From Pleurotus djamor (Eukaryota > Basidiomycota > Agaricomycetes > Agaricales > Pleurotaceae), in assembly GCA_029747585.1 (NCBI GenBank), contig JAPEVF010000041.1, forward strand, positions 95,041 through 159,040: a stretch of DNA of 64,000 bases, given 5' to 3'. The notes beneath the pieces are model-generated. The model was not told the DNA's origin, made no database searches, and saw only the letters and a list, made by a program, of their open reading frames with translations. Made by a program: the position numbers and the translations under genes. Every line of letters starts with the position of its first letter. The first letter of the stretch is position 1. Of the stretch, positions 1-15,226 are shown in pieces.

Positions 1-517
1 GACGGCAAAGGAGTTGAATGGAAGTGCAGGACAAACGAGGTTCGGGCGGTTGGTCACAAACCTCCTCGATCGATCGAACGTTCGCGTCGGCACTGGCTGG
101 TGGCACCGCTCAATCACGTCTTGGAAAATTTCGAGCGAACGTAAAGGCAACAACTTGTATATATGAAAGACAGCACAATCTGGACCATCTACTTCCATGC
201 ATCGTGTATCAACACGCCTCAATTCTCGATACGAATTCAAGATGGCGTCTCACGGAGGAGACGTAAATGGATACAGACGCGAGAATAATATAGGTGGATT
301 AATCGCCCCATTCTACAAAGGCGTCACAAACAAGTTACTAAGTACAATATGGTACGGTACCAGTATGTAGGAAGGGAGCAAACAGTTCAATGATATAAAA
401 AGCAGTGCAACAACGGTGGAAAACCAGTACTGGAAGAGAATGCTGAAACGAGCGTGGGGTGACCGAGACCGAATATACGCAAAGGAAGTGAAAGATGCAA
501 CAACGCGTCCCGAGAAT
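1..517. other. Left edge, no gene recognised
   Basis: This stretch lies beyond the stop codon of the eIF4G gene, so its right part is probably the eIF4G 3' untranslated region and terminator. The open frames here are short, overlap on both strands and have no recognisable protein content. I see no RNA gene or repeat. Confidence 0.5.
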
Positions 518-3500
518 CTATGAGAGAAGTGCGAGGAGTTTCGGGGCATCCCCCGTCTTCGCAGCGACACGCCCACGAGCATCCTCATCCAGGACGGCAC
601 CTTTGACAACGATGGCCATCAGATCCCAAGCCTTGGGTGCATCGATGGCAATGTCCTCCAGGAATTCAGCGGTGCCCATGAATCCTTCTTCAAAGGATGC
701 GGAAGAGCAGAGATCCTTGGAAGAAGCACGCGTGAAGAGACTACCAACGAGCTCGGCATCTGCTTGCTTCGACTCGAGAGCGTGCGAAAGGAGTTTATCC
801 ACCAACTTAGGATGATGCTCGGAAGGCAGGCCAGAGAAGTAGACCTCAGCCTCTTCCAGGTTGCGGACGGCGAAGAACTCCTTGATATCCTCCTCGATCT
901 TCTTCTTGGCAGCTTCACTCGTCATAGCAGGAGCAGCTTCAGCATCCTCGCTATCAGAGCTCTCCTCCTGCGCTGGAGCGGCGACACTTTCTTCCAAAGG
1001 CTTGGTGCGAGGAAGGAGGGCGAGACGACGACGTTCCCGAACTTCAGGGGCACCGGACTGCGAAAGGTCAATGCTGGCCTTGCGGCTGGGAGGTCGGCTG
1101 GACTTGGAGGCAGCGGTCTCCGACATAGCCACTTCGGGGTTCCCGCTTAGCATGGAGAACATATTTGAACTGGAGCTAGTGCGCGAGATAGCTTCCTTCT
1201 TCTCTGCAGCACCCTTCTTACCAGCGAAGACGCTGCCGGGACCAAAGTTGATGGGAGCACCCTTGTTGATCTTGCCGAACTGGGAGAGATCGCCAGCCTT
1301 CGTAGGCGGTCTGGTTGTCCAGCCGTCAGGGCCAGTGAGCTCATTCCGTTCACCACCACGTCGAGAACCACCGCGGGACATCGTGAGTTGCGACTTCTGC
1401 AAGGCATCTCTTTCGGCGACAGCCTTCTCCTTTGCAGCCTAAGGGGGTCTGAGATAAATGAACGACGAGACGAATGAAACGAACAACGTACAGCTTCGTG
1501 TATCTGAGCAATCGTCGCAGGAGCGGCAACTTGGTTGCGGCTAACCCATTTACGTTCACGAAGTTCAATAACATCCTAAGAAATACGGGTAAGTGGATCA
1601 ACGTGACATTGGTTCGACACTAGCACAAGCTTACCTGTAGCATGAACTGCATTCTTGAAGAGACGTTGGGGCTCTTAATGAGGTCCTTCATCCTTGAGAA
1701 GTACACGTCCATGTGCGCGCGAGCCTTGGGCACGTCGAGGATTTGACCAACGGTAGTCAGGAGCTTGCACAAACTCTCGATCTCCTCCTCTTCTGGGTTA
1801 TCGACGTTCCCGAGCAACTTCTTCACACACTCGTGCATGATACGCTCCGTCAGCATCTGAAGCTTGAACAGTTCACCGATGAACTTGATCAACCCCAGAC
1901 CTTGACGTTTCGCCTTTTGGGCGGCGTAGTATTCTTCCGAGTAGAGAGCAACTTCCTCTGAGGACTCGTCGTTCTCCTTGGCCTTCTCGCTAGCAGCCTT
2001 GACGGCACTATCTTGCGCAGCCTTAGTCTTCGCCGCCGCCGCCGTAGCCTCCTTAGCGAACCAACCACGCTCGAAGTCCTCTTGGCAACGGTTAAGTAGG
2101 TACTTGCGGAAGAGCTGACCGCCAGCGATGGGCTTGCCCTCGGCGTTCTTGATACCATCGTCTTGCACCTCCGGGCTGATCTTCTCCATCATCTTTCGGC
2201 AAAGACGAGCGTACATCTCTGACCAGGTAGCCTCGTCGGTGGCTTTCTCGAAGACCAATCGGATAACCTGGATAAGCGTACGTCCATCCTTCTCCTTCTC
2301 GGATTTGTTTGCCCACTCGATGATTTGGTCAGAGATAGAGTCGAATTTCTCCATGGTCAATTTGTTGAGCAAAGCCTTGACCTTACGATCAACCATCTCA
2401 GGAGCGTCGCCGTCGCCGGCGAGTGCCTTTCTGTCCCAACGATTCGCCGATTGCTTAAGCGGAACGACGGGTTCCATGCCGAGGGCAGACTGAGCAAGGG
2501 CACCAGAGGTGAAGTTCGAGCCATGTCCATGTTGAGAGCCAGCAGCCTTGTTGGAGGCTCTGTCGTCCCCACGTTTGCTCCTGGTACGTTTGTTGTTCAT
2601 AGGCGAGGGGCCACCCTGACTGTTTGTGCGCGCCATAGGTGTAGGACGTCCGCCGAAGGCCATACCAGCAGGACCACTGGCGGAGCGATTTGACATAGCG
2701 AAACGATCTTCGCTGCTCATCTTGCCAGCACCAGGGGTAGCGAACTGTCCCATGTTGAACGGGTTAATGGGACTGGGTTTACCGAGACCTTGGATGGGGT
2801 TAAAGTTCAAACCAGTTGAACCCTGTCTGTTGAGAGGAGGAGCGGCACCCGAGCTCTGTCTATGACGGCCGGAACCACCACGAATCATCGTGTACGAGGT
2901 CTGCTCCGAAGGCTGAAGACCTATGGCATCGAGAGGAGGAAGCATATCGGGCTTCTCCGTGCAGACCTTCATGAACTGTAGCAAGAAGTCACGATCATAT
3001 CTGCCAAGGGTCGTCAATAATTCGATATACAAGGAACCCAAAGTGAGCTTTACCTGAACTTGCTATCCTTAGCGTTTGCGTTGAGCTCAACGCTGGGGCT
3101 CTTGATACCCTCAGGATACTGTATTCTACCGAGATCTTCGATGCGGCGGGCAGTGGCGAGCGCAGAGGGGAGAGGAGAGGCGATGGATGCGGATTTAGTT
3201 CCCGATAGATCAAGAGGGCCTGGTCGACGACGAATAGGATCGGTGGCACCGGCGGTGTCGATGCGAAGACTCTCCTTCGATGATCTGATGGAACCGTTGG
3301 TTGCAGGCAAGGGAGCGGGGGCAGACTTCTCCTCAACCACTTCACCGTCTTCAGGTTCCTCGGTGGACCGTGGTGGTTGCCGTTGTGGCAGCCTCAGCGG
3401 CTTGCTCGTCACGNCTTTGGCCTTGGCTTCAGCCTCGAGCTTAGCTCGCTCTCGCTCCTCTTCCTCCTTCCTGAGACGCTCTTCTTCGGCGGCCTTTCGC

Positions 3501-5372
3501 ACACGCTCAGCCTCTTCAGCCGCCTCTTTCTCTTTGCGAGCTCGTTCGGCTTCTTCAAGACGCAAGCGTTCCTTCTCCTCGGCCTCCTTACGAGCCCGTT
3601 CCTCTTCCTCAGCTTTGCGAACCTTCTCCTCTTCTTCCTTACGCAGTCTCTCCTTGGCGGCCTCCTCCTCTTTCCTCTTCTCTTCCTCTTCCTTCAGTTT
3701 CCTCTCCTCCTCTTCCTTCTGCTTACGCTCCAGTTCCTTTTGAGCCTTCTCCTCTGCGTCGCGTTTGGCTTGTTCAGCTTCCTTAGCCTTTCGCTGTTTC
3801 TCTTCCTCCTCGGCCAATCGCTTCTTCTTGGCATCCTCGCTCTCCAATCGTATTGATCTACGATTACTGCCAGGACTATTGAACGAGACCGGAGGCGCGG
3901 CAGTGGCAGGAGAAGCCGTTCCTGGACCAGGACTTCCCTTCTTCCAATTCTCGATCTTAATTTCGGCACCATCAGGCGCTTTAATAGAGACCTTGGAGGG
4001 AGCACGGTTGGGAACGAAGCTCGCTGCAGTGGTATTAAGACGAGCGCTTAATGGCGTGGTGGAGGTGGATGGAGTCGAGGGTGTTGATGATACACTGCTC
4101 ACGCTATTAGAGATACTGTGTGACAACGGGGGAGGATGGGGGGTATGAGGGGTATGTGAAGGAACGGCATGGGAAGGCGTCGGGGTACCNAGGAGCAGGG
4201 GGTTGTAAAGGCATGGGTCCTGTCCTAGGCGACATAGGCATACCCACATGAGGGGGTCCGAGGGTATTGGGAGGAGGGGGCATGGCTTGCGGCATATACA
4301 TGTAAGAATAAGGATCATAATACGTCTAAGTAGCCTTCAGCGACTGAAAAGAGACTCAAAGAAAAAAGAATGGCTAACATATGGATACTGGGGCCAGCCC
4401 TGAACTGGAGGGGCCATCGGCGGAGGTTGCGGAGGATGCTGGTGAGCTTGAAGACGTGGGCTTGACATAGGAGGGGGTATAGAAGGTGCATTGGAGGAAG
4501 CGTTTGGCCCATTCGGAGGTCTGGAGGAATTACCGTTAGGCATGTTCCTGTTGAATGAAGGCGAGCGGGGACCGCCTGAGGGACCACCCGGTCCCCCGTT
4601 CTGCTGGTTTCGAAGTGCAGCGGGGACAAATGGATACGGGCTCATCTGCGATGGTTGACCGGGTTGCAACGGCGGCCCTTGATGCGGATGAGACGGCGGG
4701 TGATTGGAGGTCGGGGGAAGGTTTGAAGGACGGACAGAGGGGGATTGTGTTTCCGATGGTGCGGGAGGGTTAGAGGATGAACCTGAGCCCTGGAAGAGTT
4801 TGGCAATGTCCATTTTTGAGACGGTTGGTTTATGAGGTAGCGCTGATGTCGAGGCGGCTGCAGTAGACGCCGACGAGGACGGCGGTTTCGATGAGCTATT
4901 GCTCGAAACCGCCTGAGAGGCTAACGATGTGTTGCCGTTTACTGGACCATTTGCTGGTACGGAACCAAACGATTTCACGCTGTCCGTCTTTATTGCAGGT
5001 GCTGGCACCGGCGACGACGAAATTGGTGCGGAAGCGTCATTTATGGTCCCGAAAGTCACAGATGAACCTGATGGTCAACAGTTGTTTAGCCCCCTTCCTT
5101 GCTGTGGCCAAGTGGTGCGTAGCCAGAAGGTACTCACCTTGTTTTAAAGCGTCCACATTACTCCGCGGTATGCTTACGCCATCCTTTATCGGTATACCTT
5201 GACCAAGCTGACTCGGTCTACGCGAATGCGTCGGTTGAACGTAAGATGGAACGTTTGGTAGCGCAGGTGATTGTGAGCGCGGCGAGGAGGCTGACGAATA
5301 CTGAGGCGGTCCCTTTGCCCAAGCTGACTTTGTAGAAAGCGGTTTTGAAGATGCGGTTGAAGATTTACTCAT
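518..5372 (-). CDS. eIF4G: Translation initiation factor eIF4G, six exons
   Basis: eIF4G is the scaffold of the cytoplasmic cap-binding complex eIF4F; it bridges eIF4E, eIF4A and eIF3. Exons read 5372-5138, 5067-4379, 4325-3054, 3000-1635, 1575-1492 and 1438-518, giving 1521 residues if one N is skipped. The N-terminal half is Ser/Pro-rich and disordered, followed by a long Lys/Glu-rich helical stretch. The eIF4E-binding motif YDRDFLL (Y733) sits exactly on the exon 3/4 junction. A MIF4G domain follows from about residue 930, then the conserved motif DVIELRERKW in the 28-codon exon 5, and a C-terminal MA3-like helical region. The start at 5372 is the first ATG of the continuous N-terminal frame. 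The N at 4190 shifts the frame and looks like a spurious base; the N at 3414 leaves the frame unchanged. Identification is firm; the exact start is less so. Confidence 0.93.
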
Positions 5373-6783
5373 TCTAGCGGGTGATGAGTCGATGCAGCTG
5401 AGAACATGAGCAGAAAACATACGAATTTTTATGTGGTGAGTTGTGGTTGGTGGATGAGGTACGTTTGTACGAGTAAAGAGCTCTGCGCTGTGGTCGTCTG
5501 GCAAGTTGTGCAATCTGCGTGTGGTCGGGTCGTAAGAATGACCTGCCAGCAGGCGAAAATGCAGCTGGTTTGGAAGAGGAAAAGGTCTAAGAGGGAGTAA
5601 AGTGACGGACGCTCGAGGTCGAGTCAAGTCCGATTCAATCAGTCCTGTACAGAAACAAGGACGGGCAAGCAAAAGCTCTGCTCCCGCCTGCCAAAAACTC
5701 TCACCCAATTTATCAGACGGACCCCTGACACCATGCACAATCATTAGGTAATATCCCGTGACGGGGTCCTCCCGGTCGACTTGACAATGCTTGCAATGCC
5801 CATTCCGCGTGTACTCTGACCGCAAATATTATACGTATACCAGACGTATACGATGCATTCGAGCTGTGGAAAACCCTTGCTTGCCAAGGGCTACTATACT
5901 TAATGGCTTGACAGATTTGAAGCCTAATGTTTTGCGGTGCCTATACTTACTTTTGCTATACTTACACTTGTTCAACACATCTCGTCTCTTTGAATTCGTT
6001 GCAACTTTCACTCTGCTTAAGTTCGTCCTCTTCATCAATGAACCCGAAGTTTTCTGATGTACTGATTTATAAAGAGGGGGTCGCTGAGTTGGTCGCACTG
6101 GACTTCGCCCGTATGGATTGATAGTGCTTCTCGCCTTCGAAGGCTTTCATTGGTTTATCACATACTCACTGTGATGAGCCTCCCTGTCTGTACTTCCGAG
6201 CACGTATTGCTAGGGCTCCCTTCCGCCTGGGCTTGGGAAGCATTGGAAGTTCCATTCTCTCCTGTATCTGTATCACGTGACTTGGACATGATCAGGTCGC
6301 GTCGCGTCGAACTTCCAAGTAAGTAACCTGGCCAACCCAAATGTAGAGTCGAACTCCACCTACACACCTTCCTCGGACGTCCCTCCTCTTTCGCAGGTGC
6401 TTCTCATGTCATCTTTACCCTGCGGTCTTTACGTTCAAACTTCCTGGCACAATAAGTATTGCAAGTCGTACTCGTCCGAGTCATCCTTCAAGCTTCAAGC
6501 TTCAAGTCAAGCTTCAGCTTCAGGCCTCGGGAATCACCTCCATTATCACCACTCCTCCTGTGTTTTCCGAGCCGTCGCTATCAAATCGCTCGTCTCTGCT
6601 TTTCTGATTATGGCGCCGTTTCACCATCGGTAAGACATTTTCTATTCAGAAGGTAAGATTGAATTGCTGCTGGACACCTAACAGCCGATAAACCGAGACC
6701 ATATACACTGGAGAGCTTCGATTATGGGGGTCCAAGAACCCTTAACGAGCAAAGGGATGGCCACAGAAATCAAGCAGGGATCA
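5373..6783. other. Intergenic: eIF4G promoter side and PPM1 3' side
   Basis: About 1.4 kb between the eIF4G start and the PPM1 stop, both genes reading leftward. The part near 5.4-5.9 kb should carry the eIF4G leader and promoter. A short run of imperfect repeats of the CTTCAAG/AGCTTCA type lies near 6485-6525. Small open frames on both strands have no recognisable content, and I found no RNA gene. Confidence 0.5.
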
Positions 6784-8046
6784 TCACATACTCCAGCTGT
6801 CCCAGTCAGCCTTGGGACTCCCACTATCATTAATCCACACACCCCAGGTAATCGCATAATGGCCCAGGACAAGGTCAAGTTCTTCCAACTCATCCAGCAT
6901 TTCCAGCCTCGAAATCCTATTAGTAACCCACATGTAAGCACCGCAGATCAGCCAAACGAGATAAGCCGATTCCCGAACCTTTCTAGTTCCACGTTGTTGA
7001 TACACGATGTCCTTATCTCTCTCAATGTCAGCGCTTGCGATGCCCTAAACCCGTGCTGTAGAAATCTGTTCCGTAAAGACTCCTTCGTGCTGTATGGCTC
7101 GGCACCAGGTAGAGTCACATTGCGCGCCTGCAAGCCCGGGATGAGTGAGATTCCTTGGCTGGCAGAGAAATACACACTTACCTTGAGATTATTGACCATG
7201 ACGCGTCCAAACGCATCGTCCAATCCAAACATTTCGTACACAATTCCGCCAAGAATATGTGTCCCGCCACCATGACTAAAAAAGTCAACGAACCATTGAA
7301 TGAGCTGACGCGAGGCCTGGGGCGCCATGTATACAAGCACGCATTCAAACAATAACAATGTGGGTATTTCCGCTGAGAGAAGATCGGATGAAGTCAACAG
7401 GTTTGCCAGCAATTCCGATGGCGGTAGCCGTAGGTCGGCTCCCAAAAGGCAATAACGGCTTGAATGTAAGCCAGTGCCACCATTGACTGTGGAACAACGT
7501 GCCATCAGTAGTGTCACCGAAAACAATCAGAACCTTGGCATACCAATACGAACGTCTTCAAGTAGACCGCCGAGATCCTTGCTTTTCATGATCGACATGG
7601 CCTTCTTCGTGGTTATTTCCGGGAAATCGACCTCTATATACTTGCTAATCAGATCCTTTCGCGGACTAGTCTACCTGAGATATGCAACGTTTGAGTAATC
7701 ATCGACATCAACGAAGAGACGCAGTTTCACGTACAGCAAGTCGCCAGAATCGTGTATCGTTCCCAGCGCCCATACTGACGATCTGACAGCCCCCTGCTCC
7801 TTCATTGGAGCAGCGATCTAGCCAATTATCGACCAGGAGGTCAATGCCGGCAGTACGCACGTAGGTACCCACATTGATCAGCGGTGACCGAGGTGGGTTA
7901 AGGTGGGCTCTCGGGACGAGATGACGGACGTAGGGATCTACTAGATAGCCCTTCTGCACAGCAGATAGACGAGCGCCTGATGCGTCTGTGTCAGTGGTTC
8001 GAATAGCAGCATCCGAGTCTGGTTGGGGTCTTGTGGGAGGGAACAT
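6784..8046 (-). CDS. PPM1: Leucine carboxyl methyltransferase (PP2A methyltransferase)
   Basis: Transfers a methyl group from S-adenosylmethionine to the C-terminal leucine carboxylate of the PP2A catalytic subunit, which steers assembly of the phosphatase holoenzyme; cytosolic. Exons are 8046-7735, 7670-7544, 7486-7182, 7127-6979 and 6916-6784, giving 341 residues, normal for the family. Family landmarks occur in order: the N-terminal GYLVDPYVRHLV segment, an IN-x-GTYVRT segment, the SAM-binding loop MGAGNDTRFWRL, YIEVDFPEIT-x-KKA, LLGADLR and the C-terminal HYAITWG. All introns are 54-64 bp. The intron at 7181-7128 is in frame and would be missed by simple ORF calling. The last intron has a weak GTTCGG donor but joins frame exactly. 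Confidence 0.93.
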
Positions 8047-8149
8047 GCATGCGATGGTTGAAAGTTAGAAACAAAGCCTAAGGGCAATAGTATTTGAGGA
8101 CAGGCGCATAATAAGGAGCGCGCCCCTAACTCAGATCCACAAAGTCTAC

Positions 8150-11100
8150 CTATCCCCGAGCCTCGAAAGTGTCCAGGTCCACATTGATACTGGTCGACCA
8201 AGCCCTCTCCTCAAACGCACGCAGAAAAGCGTACCCCTTGGCCGATCTCTCATCAGCTAACACACGAAGTGTTGGCCGTAGCACTTCCGACGATGTGACT
8301 AAAATGCATAAGGTCTTGGTTCGACTTATCGCAACATTCAGTCGCCGTCTTTCTAAAATGAAAGACATGTCCACTCCTGAGGTCCGTGGTAGGGAGAAAA
8401 GGCAGATAACAAACTCGGCTTCGGACCCTTTTGAAACGCAGTCATCAACAATGCGATTCGTGTAAACAGGAGAAACGGCGAGGTCATACCTTGAAGTCGT
8501 TCGATGGTATCCACGATCACGCGAGGGCGTTTGGCGTTATCGTTCAGATTTAGGTTACTGGTATCTTCAACGAGGTCATCGATATCTGCGCCACTGCGTC
8601 GTCTTCCTTTCAACGGCGTTCGCGTAGATATTTTTTCCAGAGCCAGCTTGACAGCCTGTCGTTGATTACGATACGGGGTTGCGACGAATATGCTCGCTTC
8701 GGGTGAGCAAATCTGGATGGACGCAACGAGCGCAGCGGCCACAGCAGCTTCAGCGCGTACATGAACTTCATATCCCAGATAATCTTGTTGAAGGGCGAGC
8801 GTCTCGAGCTGAATCATCGAGAGAGAAACAGGAAGGTTCTCTTGAGTGATGGAGCTTGGGAGACCAAATACTCCGGAAGAAGAAAGGATGGATTGTATAC
8901 CTCCTTCGGTCGAAAGAGACGGCGGGTGTAGGAGGGATTGGGGTTTTCTGAACATCACGTTGGATAGAGCGAGGAAGAAAGCCTTGACCTGCGTGATAAT
9001 AGAGGGGTCGACGCCATTTATCGTTCCATGTTGAATGGCTTGCAGCTGGCGGGCCAGATCTGTTTCCTGTGTCTTCTGTGGTTTGAATGGTCGTTTATAG
9101 ATAGTTGATATGTATTCGCCCAGATCAGGGTTAAGTCTAGTGTAGAAACAACATATTTTAGGATGCAAGAGATACCACAATATTGAGAATGCCTTACCTG
9201 AAGTTCTCCCGGAGTTGGACGATAGATCCTTGAGATTGAGAAGAGGACTCTATAGTCCCCAAGGAGCCTTGACTACCAGGTTCATCCCGCGGTTGCGGTT
9301 GGGAAGTTGGTGTGGCCAACATCAAATAATCCAGGATTGATCCAAACAGTTTCTTGGTGGCTGATGGATACGATCCCGATAAAATGGGTGCCAATTGCTC
9401 AGAGTCGCCAGCGAATATCATTCTCCCTTCAGGCTTCAATGCACGTAGGACCAAAGCTGCTTGCGATAGGCCCAGTTGTCCTGCTTCGTCAAGAACTACT
9501 GCGTCGACTTCGATGGCGTGCTCTTTGCTGAAATTATATAACTAGGACGCGAATCAACCTTGGTGCGCACCGTCGATCACAATAATCCACTCACCTGGTA
9601 AACTGTCCCAGCGTAGATATATCTATTGGACGTCTCTGTCAGAGAGGGAGCTTGATGGGTTTTGCCAACGAAGACCCTTTCCCTCTTCACGTCGTCTAGC
9701 CAATTCGAACTGAGATGATTGATATTTTTATAGCATTTCGATAGAAAGTCAAGCTTTTCCAGACAAGCATCAATAGCGATGTTTGTCATGGCCGAAATAA
9801 AAATAATGCGAGTATCGTTGACTCCCAGCCTTCTCTCTGCATCGAGTAGGCGCAGAATCGAGAGGGCGATGGTGTGAGTCTTCCCCGTTCCTAAATTCCG
9901 GGAGTTGAATTGCGCGCATTCGCGTAGACGACTTTTCACCTACCTGGAGGTCCCCAAACAACAGACAATCGAGTTGACAGTACCCGCTTGGCAGCTTCTC
10001 TCTGGGATGCTTGCAATGTGAGAAAACTCGCGGTGTCATTTCCTAGCGTCTGAAGTTCTTGGAACATTCGCTGAAGGCTCGCGGCAGTGTGAAGTATACG
10101 GTCCGTGCCGACGCTCATGTGACGCAGTGAACGAGGATCTTTGATAAGTTGCCAGAAAGGCAGTGATGTTGGATCACCAAAGTTACCTCGAACGTCCAGC
10201 TCAAAGAGAGTCGTGAGGACCTTAGAGGTGTTGAAGTCCACCAGACGGGGGGAGAGGCGGTATCTTCGTCCCACAGCCAATCGGAATGCTCCTCCGGTCC
10301 ATATTTGGAGCGTTAATGTCGCTTGCTTCCGTCGTCCACTTGAGACACCAAGCAAGTCAGCTAGAGCAAGATTGTCTTGCACGACGGGGTGTTGGTTTTC
10401 CCAGGAATCAGTGGAATTGACGCCGAGGGGAAAGTGGAGATTGGCAACACTGAGATCGTCGAACAAAGCTTCGACAGGAATTTCCTCGGTGTCATCTCCT
10501 TCTGCGACAAGTAGGTACTCATAAAAGTTCTTCTCCTTGTCGATGAGCATGTCAATGGCACCAGAGACAACCTTAAAATGACGCTCAATTCTGCTCCCGA
10601 CAGTGGCAGATTGGTATTCAATGATGGGGGCATCAGGGCATCCTTCGATGCGCGCCTTCCATAAGTCTGTGAGTCTCGATAAAACCTCGAACTGTGAGCA
10701 ACATTAGACAGCGTCGCCGAGCCAAGAAGGATAAGATAACTGACTTGCTGCATGAAGAACAATTTTCTGAGATGCTCCTCTTCGCAGATATCCATACAAT
10801 TAGCGGTGAGTCGTCTACCAGGATTGACAAGTATATTGGGACGGCCCGCCGCTGGGTTGCTCACCCTGGCGCGTAGGCTCTTCAATATAGAATAAACATA
10901 TCTAATGGGGTCATGAATAGACTGGCAATCGTGGGTTGACGAGCGACTTACACATTGCGCCACTTCAGTTTACTTTGCACATCGCCAATGGCTGCGGACG
11001 TGAGACTTGCTAGTATGTCGTCGTCTTTAGGGCATTCACGACCTAGATCCTCCGTGACTAACGTATTCGCGCATTCTTCAAAGTCCCAGTACCCTGGAAC

Positions 11101-12936
11101 TGGTAGCGCAAGTAATCTGTTGACTTCAGATTTGATGGACACAACCCGGGGTAGTTGTCCAAGCAACGTTCGTCTACTTTCATCCTCGGCCATCGAATTT
11201 CGGATTTCAAACTCCAGGAAAACGTCGCGAAGCTTGGCTCGAATCGCGGAGCTCAGATTCGTAGATGCATCTGGCTTGATCCCCAGTCTCTCAGCACATA
11301 TTTCTAGACTTGAATGATTTCCAGGACCAAATGAGAAGGGTAAAAGCGCCCCTGAGAGGATTATCGGTTGATACGTGGTTCGAAGAAGGGATGCCCCTGA
11401 AGCGAGAGCTCCAATGCATAATCGTAGGTCTTCATCCGAGTCAGTGAGATTGAGCGCAGAGTCTACTAGGTGAGATTGAAGAGCTGAGTGTTCTGCAGAA
11501 GAAAAGACATAGAACTGAGTGGTCGGGGTCGGTTTAATTTGTAAGATATCTCTGATGATAGAGGCCAGTGCGGAGACAAGATGGGGAGGGAGGCCAGTGA
11601 CAGGTTTATGAGTTTGAAGTTGGTCCAATGAGGTGAAAACTGATAAACAAAAATAGGAAAAAGGGAGAGAGTACACGGAAGGATCTTTAACCAGAGAAAG
11701 GACGACAGCGATGTCCTCTGACTGAGGGCAAGTGTAACTGCGCTTCTGCGTCACCTTGTGGAAGATTCGGCGTTAGGTTTTGGTCTCTGCGAAGTGTGAA
11801 GATGATTTACTTTGATCTCGCCCGAGATAGCGGCGTCGAGTGCGGGAGGAGACATAAAGACCCCTTGGGCATTTCGTCTCCTTGACACGCCCAAAATCTT
11901 CCTGGCTTTATTGAATGTAGCGGGGTAGGTAGACTCCAAGGTTTTCCAGCGAGATGTATTCGAAAAGAGGCCGTGAAGCTCCTCGATATCCGAGATGCCA
12001 GCATCAGGTGTGGGCCCGCGAGATAAGTTTATCAGAGCTCGGACAGCGTGAGCTTCCGTGTGAGAAATATTAGGAACAGTCCCAAGGGTACCTTCCATAA
12101 GTGAAGTACCACGGCATTCGCTCTCGTAGGGACAATTCCGACATAATGGATTGTAGTGCCACTCGACTTCATCCCTTGGTTGAACTAACAATCGGGGCAG
12201 CCTCCCGAAAAGGAAGGAATGTAAGGAAGGCGCGAGCAAAGAAAGAGCCACAGGCTTGAGGTCGCCGAAAGACGGTTGACCTGTTGGTGAAGACAGCCAA
12301 ATAGCGGCTGATCCCGCCTGCCGAAAATCAGGCGGTTGTAGAATGGCTGACAAGCAAAGGGTATAAAAATAAATTTGAGCATAATGAGATGCCTGACGCG
12401 TGCTTAGTTATTCAATTCGCATAACAGGCTTTGAAGCAGTCCATACCTTGACATTATCGGAGGACTTAGCGTCGATAATTCTCCATATAATGGTGTCCCT
12501 CGAAGGCCGGAAGATTTCAAGGAGGTCGGGTTTGGCTACGGAGAACATCACTCGATCCACGCCACCCCGATCATAAAGGCTATCGAAAAAATCTTGAGGG
12601 GGGGCGTAGGGTCAAACCAACGACGAAGAAATGGTCCCGGGTATCGTTGCGGATCATGTCCACTATTTGTTCTGGTGGGAGCGCGTCTTCAGGCAACTCT
12701 AGGAGGAGTAGTTGATCGGCCAGCCAAGCAAAGAGGGTTTGTTCCCATCTGAGTCCACGTTCAATGTGAGCTTGGGTACGAGAGGAGGGTGGCACGCCAT
12801 CCTGAGCGTCCGTTTCGTCCACAGGGCGATGGTAAACGTTATGCAAATACAGATCACAATTTAGGTGGTGATAAAGGGCGAGGTTGGTAGCTGACAACCT
12901 GCCCTTGGGCATATCGGAGGAATGGGGGGAATACAT
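8150..12936 (-). CDS. Fe-S cluster RecB-like nuclease fused to SF1 helicase
   Basis: Nine exons (12936-12447, 12392-11811, 11745-10952, 10901-10745, 10691-9944, 9890-9595, 9541-9198, 9136-8490, 8427-8150) give 1444 residues if a seven-base C run (G on the + strand, 12598-12604) is read as six. The N-terminal third is a PD-(D/E)XK nuclease: Asp137 in PDLLEIF, Asp155/Lys157 in IIDAK and a QIYFY motif at 169-173. Cys27 plus a C-x2-C-x5-C cluster (247, 250, 256) has the layout of the 4Fe-4S cluster of Dna2 and AddB nucleases. The C-terminal half is a superfamily 1 helicase: GPPGTGKT (about 920-927, split by an intron), LDEAGQ, GDSEQLAP, LRENFR and RLNVAISR. The helicase motifs look more like bacterial TM0106-type (COG2251) nuclease-helicases or Upf1 than canonical Dna2. 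A role in DNA or RNA processing is likely, but the substrate is unknown. No separate nuclease or helicase gene adjoins it. Confidence 0.85.
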
Positions 12937-13339
12937 TCAGGATGCAGAACCTGGGGCTTTATAAGAGTTAGTAAGCTTTAATGAAAGACGATTCGGCCAT
13001 CTTCTCTGTAGTGTGTGCATTGTTCGAACATCCAACACGCGAAGATGATCGTTGTTCGAAGTCAGATCGAGTCAACATCCCACGATCAGGCAAACCCCTG
13101 AGAGTGTGGACCTTCCGTCCCTGCACAAACACGAGTCAAAACACGCAAGTTGAACGTTGAACCACAAATCTATTTGGAGATACAAGTTGGAAGTATAAAT
13201 GGAACATATTGATCCCGAAGTTGAAAGCCTTGGTATAATCAGAAATAAGACGCTCTTAAAGTGGTCTTCGTTTATGAGGCAGGACTAGTGGTCGCAGGTG
13301 TGTAAGTAATCATGGGAGTAGCTCTGGGGTGAATCATGC
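12937..13339. other. Intergenic: helicase promoter and peroxidase 3' end
   Basis: About 400 bp between the stop of the Mn peroxidase gene and the start of the nuclease-helicase gene, both transcribed leftward. It should hold the peroxidase terminator and the helicase promoter. I see no clear TATA box and no additional gene. Confidence 0.5.
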
Positions 13340-15162
<1,823 letters not shown>

Positions 15163-15226
15163 TTCGGACACTGGATGTAAGACACTCGTTGAGAGCTCTG
15201 GAGTTATCCTGCAGAACCCTACCAGC

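Noticed and set aside
11650..11700. A 37-bp intron in the nuclease-helicase gene
   Set aside because: Donor and acceptor words are present, but removal would break the frame, and the size is below the 50-65 bp seen in this window.
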